NCBI RefSeq assembly: GCF_003337555.1
Contig: NZ_QPJK01000015.1
Coordinates: 1-64,000, forward strand
From: Pseudorhodoferax soli
Lineage (GTDB): Bacteria > Pseudomonadota > Gammaproteobacteria > Burkholderiales > Burkholderiaceae_C
Direction of reading: 5' to 3'
Length of the DNA stretch: 64,000 bases
The notes beneath the pieces were generated by a model. That model saw nothing but the letters and a program-made list of their open reading frames with translations. It made no database searches and was not told the origin of the DNA. Shown piece by piece: positions 60,644 to 64,000 of this stretch. Position 1 is the first letter of the stretch. Every line of letters begins with the position of its first letter. A program made the position numbers and the translations under genes.

Positions 60644-61281
60644 ACGTGCTGCTGGCCGGCGCCACGGGGCTGGTCGGCCGCGAGATCCTCGCGCTGCTGC
60701 TGGCCGACCGGGGCGTGGCCGCCGTCCACACGCTGGGCCGGCGCGCGCCGCCCACGGTGCACGCCAAGCTGCACCACCATGCCAGCGACCTGCGCAGCAT
60801 CCCGGCGCTGCCGCCGCTGCACACCGCCTTCATCGCGCTGGGCACCACGATCAAGGTGGCCGGCAGCCAGGAAGCCTTCCGCGCGCTGGACCACGACGCC
60901 GTGCTGGCCGTGGCACATGCAGCGCGGGCGGCTGGCGCCCGCCGGCTGGGCCTGGTCAGCGCCATGGGCGCGGACACCGGCTCGCGCGTATTCTACAGCC
61001 AGGTCAAGGGGGAGGTCGAGCAGGCGATCGCGCAGATCGGCTTCGAGACCCTGGTGATCGCCCGCCCCTCGCTGTTGGTCGGCGACCGCGGTCCGCTCGG
61101 CCAGCCCACGCGCCGCGGAGAAGTCATCGGCGAGGCCGTCAGCCGCTGGTTGCGGCCGCTGATTCCGGCCAACTACCGCGCGATCCGCGCCGGCGATGTG
61201 GCCCATGCGCTGGTCGCCACCGTGGCCCGCGGCGCTCCGGGCCGCAGCCTGCTGCTGTCGGGCCAGATGCAGCGCACCTGA
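60640..61281 (+). CDS. NAD(P)-binding short oxidoreductase (HTATIP2/YwnB-like)
   Basis: A 213-residue Rossmann-fold protein. The dinucleotide motif NVLLAGATGLVGREIL begins at residue 2; GLVSAMGADTGSRVFYSQVKGEVE contains the YxxxK catalytic pair (Y-S-Q-V-K), and VIARPSLLVGDRG is typical of atypical SDR/NAD(P)H-binding proteins. Its ATG overlaps the murU stop (ATGA), so translation is coupled. Substrate unknown. Confidence 0.86.
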   Translation: MNVLLAGATGLVGREILALLLADRGVAAVHTLGRRAPPTVHAKLHHHASDLRSIPALPPLHTAFIALGTTIKVAGSQEAFRALDHDAVLAVAHAARAAGARRLGLVSAMGADTGSRVFYSQVKGEVEQAIAQIGFETLVIARPSLLVGDRGPLGQPTRRGEVIGEAVSRWLRPLIPANYRAIRAGDVAHALVATVARGAPGRSLLLSGQMQRT

Positions 61282-61306
61282 ACCCGCGCGGCGTTAGCAT
61301 CGCCGC

Positions 61307-62686
61307 ATGACCTTGCCCTACGCCCAACGCCGCGCCGAAGTCGCCCGCCAGATCGGGCGCGACGGCATCGCCATCATCCCGACCGCGCTGGAACGCCCGC
61401 GCAACCGCGACAGCGATTTCCTGTACCGGCACGACAGCTACTTCTACTACCTGAGCGGCTTCACCGAGCCCAATGCCTGGCTGGTCATCACCGGCGATGG
61501 CAAAAGCACGCTGTTTTGTGCACCCAAGGACCTGGAGCGCGAGATCTGGGACGGCTACCGCCTCGGCCCCGATGCCGCGCCCGAGGCGCTGGGCCTGGAC
61601 GCCGCGCACTCGGTCGCCACGCTGGACACGCAACTGCCCAGGCTGCTGGAGAACCGCGGCACCGTCTGGTTCCCGTTCGCGATCCACAAGGGGCTGGAGT
61701 CGCGCATCGATGGCTGGCTGTCCTCGGTGCGTGCGCGGGTGCGCTTCGGGGCCCTGTGCCCCGAGTCGCAGCGCGACCTGTGCGGCGTGCTCGACGAGAT
61801 GCGCCTGGTCAAGGACGCGCACGAGCAGGACATCATGCGCCGCGCCGCGCAGATCAGCGCCGAGGCCCACATCCGCGCCATGCAGACCAGCGCACGCATG
61901 CTGCGCGCGGGCCAGGAGGTGCGCGAATACCACCTGGACGCCGAACTGCTGCACGCTTTCCGCATGGGCGGCTCGCAGTACCCGGCCTACGGCTCCATCG
62001 TCGCGGCCGGTGCCAACGCCTGCGTGCTGCACTACCGCGCCGACGCCGCGCCCGTGCGCAATGGCGAGCTCGTGCTGATCGACGCCGGCTGCGAACTCGA
62101 CGGCTACGCCAGCGACATCACGCGCACCTTCCCGGCCAACGGCAAATTCACCGGCCCGCAGCGCGCGCTGTACGACCTGGTGCTGGCGAGCCAGGACGCC
62201 GCCGTGGAGGCCACGCGGGCGGGCAAGCGCTTCAACGACCCGCACGAGGCCACCGTCAAGGTGCTGGCCCAGGGCATGCTGGATCTCGGGCTGCTGGACA
62301 AGGACAAGGTCGGCAGCGTGGACGACGTGATCGAGAAGCGCGCCTACTTCGCCTACTACATGCACCGCACCGGCCACTGGCTGGGCATGGACGTGCACGA
62401 CTGCGGCAGCTACGTGGAGCCCAGCGAGATCGGCAACGGCAGCGAGCGCAAGGACGCGCTGTCGGGCGAGACCATCACCGACCGGCCCAGCCGCATCCTG
62501 CGCCCCGGCATGGTGCTGACCATCGAGCCCGGCATCTATGTGCGGCCCGGCACCGCGGCGCCGGAACAGTTCCACGGCATCGGCATCCGCATCGAGGACG
62601 ACGCCATCGTCACGGCCGAAGGCTGTGAGCTGATCACGCGCGGCGTGCCCGTGAAGGCCGACGAGATCGAGGCGCTGATGCGCTGA
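61307..62686 (+). CDS. pepP: Aminopeptidase P (Xaa-Pro aminopeptidase)
   Basis: A 459-residue M24 metallopeptidase. N-terminal creatinase-like domain, then the pita-bread domain with metal ligands D259 and D270 (DAGCELDGYASDITRTFP), the histidine in MHRTGHWLGMDVHD, and two glutamates in MVLTIEPGIY and GIRIEDDA. It removes N-terminal residues before proline in the cytoplasm. It starts six bases after a TAGCAT hexamer (61295-61300), suggesting a leaderless mRNA. Downstream is a lone SGNH gene. Confidence 0.95.
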   Translation: MTLPYAQRRAEVARQIGRDGIAIIPTALERPRNRDSDFLYRHDSYFYYLSGFTEPNAWLVITGDGKSTLFCAPKDLEREIWDGYRLGPDAAPEALGLDAAHSVATLDTQLPRLLENRGTVWFPFAIHKGLESRIDGWLSSVRARVRFGALCPESQRDLCGVLDEMRLVKDAHEQDIMRRAAQISAEAHIRAMQTSARMLRAGQEVREYHLDAELLHAFRMGGSQYPAYGSIVAAGANACVLHYRADAAPVRNGELVLIDAGCELDGYASDITRTFPANGKFTGPQRALYDLVLASQDAAVEATRAGKRFNDPHEATVKVLAQGMLDLGLLDKDKVGSVDDVIEKRAYFAYYMHRTGHWLGMDVHDCGSYVEPSEIGNGSERKDALSGETITDRPSRILRPGMVLTIEPGIYVRPGTAAPEQFHGIGIRIEDDAIVTAEGCELITRGVPVKADEIEALMR

Positions 62687-62741
62687 GTCCGTCAGGCCGC
62701 GTGGGCATGCGCTGACACACGACGGTTGTTCGAGGAGGAAG

Positions 62742-63554
62742 ATGTTGTCCATGCGTAAAACCAAACGCCGCTTGACCAAGCTCGCCCTCGCGCTGTACAG
62801 CCTGGGCCTCGGCGCCTCGGCGGGGGCGCAACCCATGCCCGTGCAGGCCGGACGCGGCGCGCCGCAGCAGCAGCGTGCCGTCACCGCAGTGGACACACGC
62901 TGGAAGGAGAGCTTCGACGCCTTCGCCGCGGCCGACCTCCAGCAGGCGCCGCAAACCGGCGGCGTGCTGTTCGTGGGCAGCTCCTCGATCCGGCTGTGGG
63001 ACGACCTGGAAACCCAGTTCGACAAGATGCCGGTGATCAAGCGCGGCTTCGGCGGCTCGCGCATGCTGGATGTGGCAGAGCATGTCGAACAGCTCGTGCT
63101 GCCCTACCAGCCGCGCCTGATCGTGGTCTACGCCGGCGACAACGACCTGGCCGAGGGCCGCACGCCGCAGCAGGTGCTGGACAGCTTCGTCGCGTTCGTC
63201 GAGCGCGTGCGCGCCGAATTGCCTGGCACGCGCATCGCGTACCTGTCGATCAAGCCCAGCCCTTCGCGCGTGGCGCTGCTGCCGCAGGCCATGCAAGCCA
63301 ATGCGCTCATCGCGGGCTACAGCGCCCGCACGCCCAACCTGGACTTCATCGACATCTATTCGCGCATGCTGGACGCCGACGGCAAACCGCGCACCGACCT
63401 CTACTCGGCCGATGCGCTGCACATGAACCCTGCCGGCTACGCGATCTGGAAGGCCACGATCACGCCGCACCTGCTGCCGCAGCAGCCGCAGTCGGCCGGG
63501 CTCAGTGCGGCAGCGCTGCAGAAGACGGCGGTCTCGGCCCGGCCGGGGCCTTGA
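62742..63554 (+). CDS. Secreted SGNH/GDSL hydrolase
   Basis: A 270-residue exported esterase-like protein. A signal peptide (RRLTKLALALYSLGLGASAGA) precedes an SGNH domain with the serine in FVGSSSIRLWDD, glycine and asparagine blocks in GFGGSRML and YAGDNDLAEG, and the DALHMN catalytic Asp/His near the C-terminus. The serine block is GSSSI rather than GDS, as in sialate-O-acetylesterase-like and PAF-AH-like members. GGAGGAAG precedes the ATG at 62742. Its 3-prime end overlaps the convergent membrane protein gene by 53 bp. Confidence 0.87.
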   Translation: MLSMRKTKRRLTKLALALYSLGLGASAGAQPMPVQAGRGAPQQQRAVTAVDTRWKESFDAFAAADLQQAPQTGGVLFVGSSSIRLWDDLETQFDKMPVIKRGFGGSRMLDVAEHVEQLVLPYQPRLIVVYAGDNDLAEGRTPQQVLDSFVAFVERVRAELPGTRIAYLSIKPSPSRVALLPQAMQANALIAGYSARTPNLDFIDIYSRMLDADGKPRTDLYSADALHMNPAGYAIWKATITPHLLPQQPQSAGLSAAALQKTAVSARPGP

Positions 63555-64000
63555 CGCCGCCCGCCGCGCGCGCCTTGCGCCGCGCGGCCGCCTGCCGGTC
63601 CAGCTCCTGGCTCAGCAGCGCCACACCGTAGAGCACGGCGAACGACACCACCACGATGCCCACATCGATCCACGCGCTGCGCGTGGGTGTGGGCGCACCG
63701 AACAGCGCCAGGGCCAGCAGCGCCAGCACCAGGTGCGAGCAGAACACCGGCAGCGAGGCCGCACCCATGGTTTCCAGCGCGCGCACGCGCGGCAGATGCC
63801 TGGCCATCCACGGTGCGTAGTGCATGGCCAGCACCAGCAGCGCGAACAGGTTGAACAGCCGCAGGGGCGCCAGCTGCCACTTGTCGAACAGCATGTTGAG
63901 GCCAGCGTCTTGCGGAATGGGCACCTGCCCGACCACGTGGCGCCAGACGAAGCAGACTGCCGCGTAGGCGATGGCAGTGCCCAGCAGCCAGCGCGGAAAC
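63502..64000 (-). CDS. OpgC/acyltransferase-3-like membrane protein, C-terminal fragment (cut by window edge)
   Basis: The frame is open from the right edge of the window to a stop at 63502, giving at least 165 residues of a multi-helix membrane protein (FPRWLLGTAIAYAAVCFVW, then helices with LRLFNLFALLVLAMHYAPW, VFCSHLVLALLALALF and WIDVGIVVVSFAVLYGVAL). The LPVFCSHLVL segment suggests OpgC, which succinylates osmoregulated periplasmic glucans, but the N-terminal part is missing. A start within the window is not credible; the GTG near 63936 would leave the hydrophobic helix before it unexplained. Confidence 0.75.
   Translation of the reverse strand, partial: FPRWLLGTAIAYAAVCFVWRHVVGQVPIPQDAGLNMLFDKWQLAPLRLFNLFALLVLAMHYAPWMARHLPRVRALETMGAASLPVFCSHLVLALLALALFGAPTPTRSAWIDVGIVVVSFAVLYGVALLSQELDRQAAARRKARAAGGVKAPAGPRPPSSAALPH

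Overview
This window is a very GC-rich, densely packed chromosomal segment. It most likely comes from a betaproteobacterium of the order Burkholderiales, probably Comamonadaceae-like. The inference rests on two Bug/TctC-type solute receptors, a DUF3138 outer-membrane protein, LacI, LysR, TetR and Lrp regulators beside catabolic operons, and the general gene repertoire. No rRNA, tRNA, CRISPR array, insertion sequence or phage gene was seen. The taxonomic call comes from gene content and protein style, not from a database search.

Layout. (1) 1-2287: a Bug receptor followed 5 bp later by the start of glucarate dehydratase (gudD, cut by the window edge), with a LacI-type regulator upstream and two LacI-style operators in front of the receptor. 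(2) 2372-4990: a three-gene ABC-2 exporter; then a cytochrome b561. (3) 5680-21065: a large polyamine uptake and catabolism island. It holds a ureohydrolase (agmatinase-like), two glutamine-synthetase-like gamma-glutamylamine ligases, an aldehyde dehydrogenase, a DUF3138 putative porin, a PotFGHI transporter, an SpuC aminotransferase, a PuuD hydrolase, a PuuB oxidase and a divergent Lrp/AsnC regulator. Together these encode import of putrescine-like amines and the gamma-glutamylated route toward GABA and succinate. (4) 21071-29611: a class II amidotransferase and an MFS exporter, small proteins (tautomerase, CWC protein, DUF1304), an AI-2E-family membrane protein, malate synthase G, a serine hydrolase and a DUF3016 lipoprotein. 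(5) 29589-37775: an acyl-CoA catabolic operon (Mct-like CoA transferase, thiolase, enoyl-CoA hydratase, SDR, NDP-forming acyl-CoA ligase, Bug receptor) with a divergent LysR regulator and an ATAC-N7-GTAT box. (6) 37783-47730: a chemoreceptor, a Meh-like FAS1/MaoC hydratase, a second PuuD-like hydrolase, a subtilase with a GlyGly-CTERM-like tail, an SlyD-like isomerase, a PAP2 phosphatase, a TetR/VOC/DUF1579 cluster and an MFS transporter. (7) 47791-52188: a cache-domain two-component system divergent from two exported lipoproteins, a RidA-family protein and a Tat-dependent PLP enzyme. (8) 52205-64000: two unrecognised genes, gap and tkt, then a plus-strand run (MBL-fold protein, phytase-like esterase, WrbA, MurU, NAD-binding protein, PepP, SGNH hydrolase) meeting an OpgC-like membrane protein cut by the right edge.

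The most unusual feature is the pair at 50222-52188. RidA normally hydrolyses reactive enamines released by PLP enzymes in the cytoplasm. Here both a RidA and a PLP-fold enzyme carry export and lipidation signals and are adjacent, beside a sensory kinase. This suggests an envelope-located PLP/RidA system.
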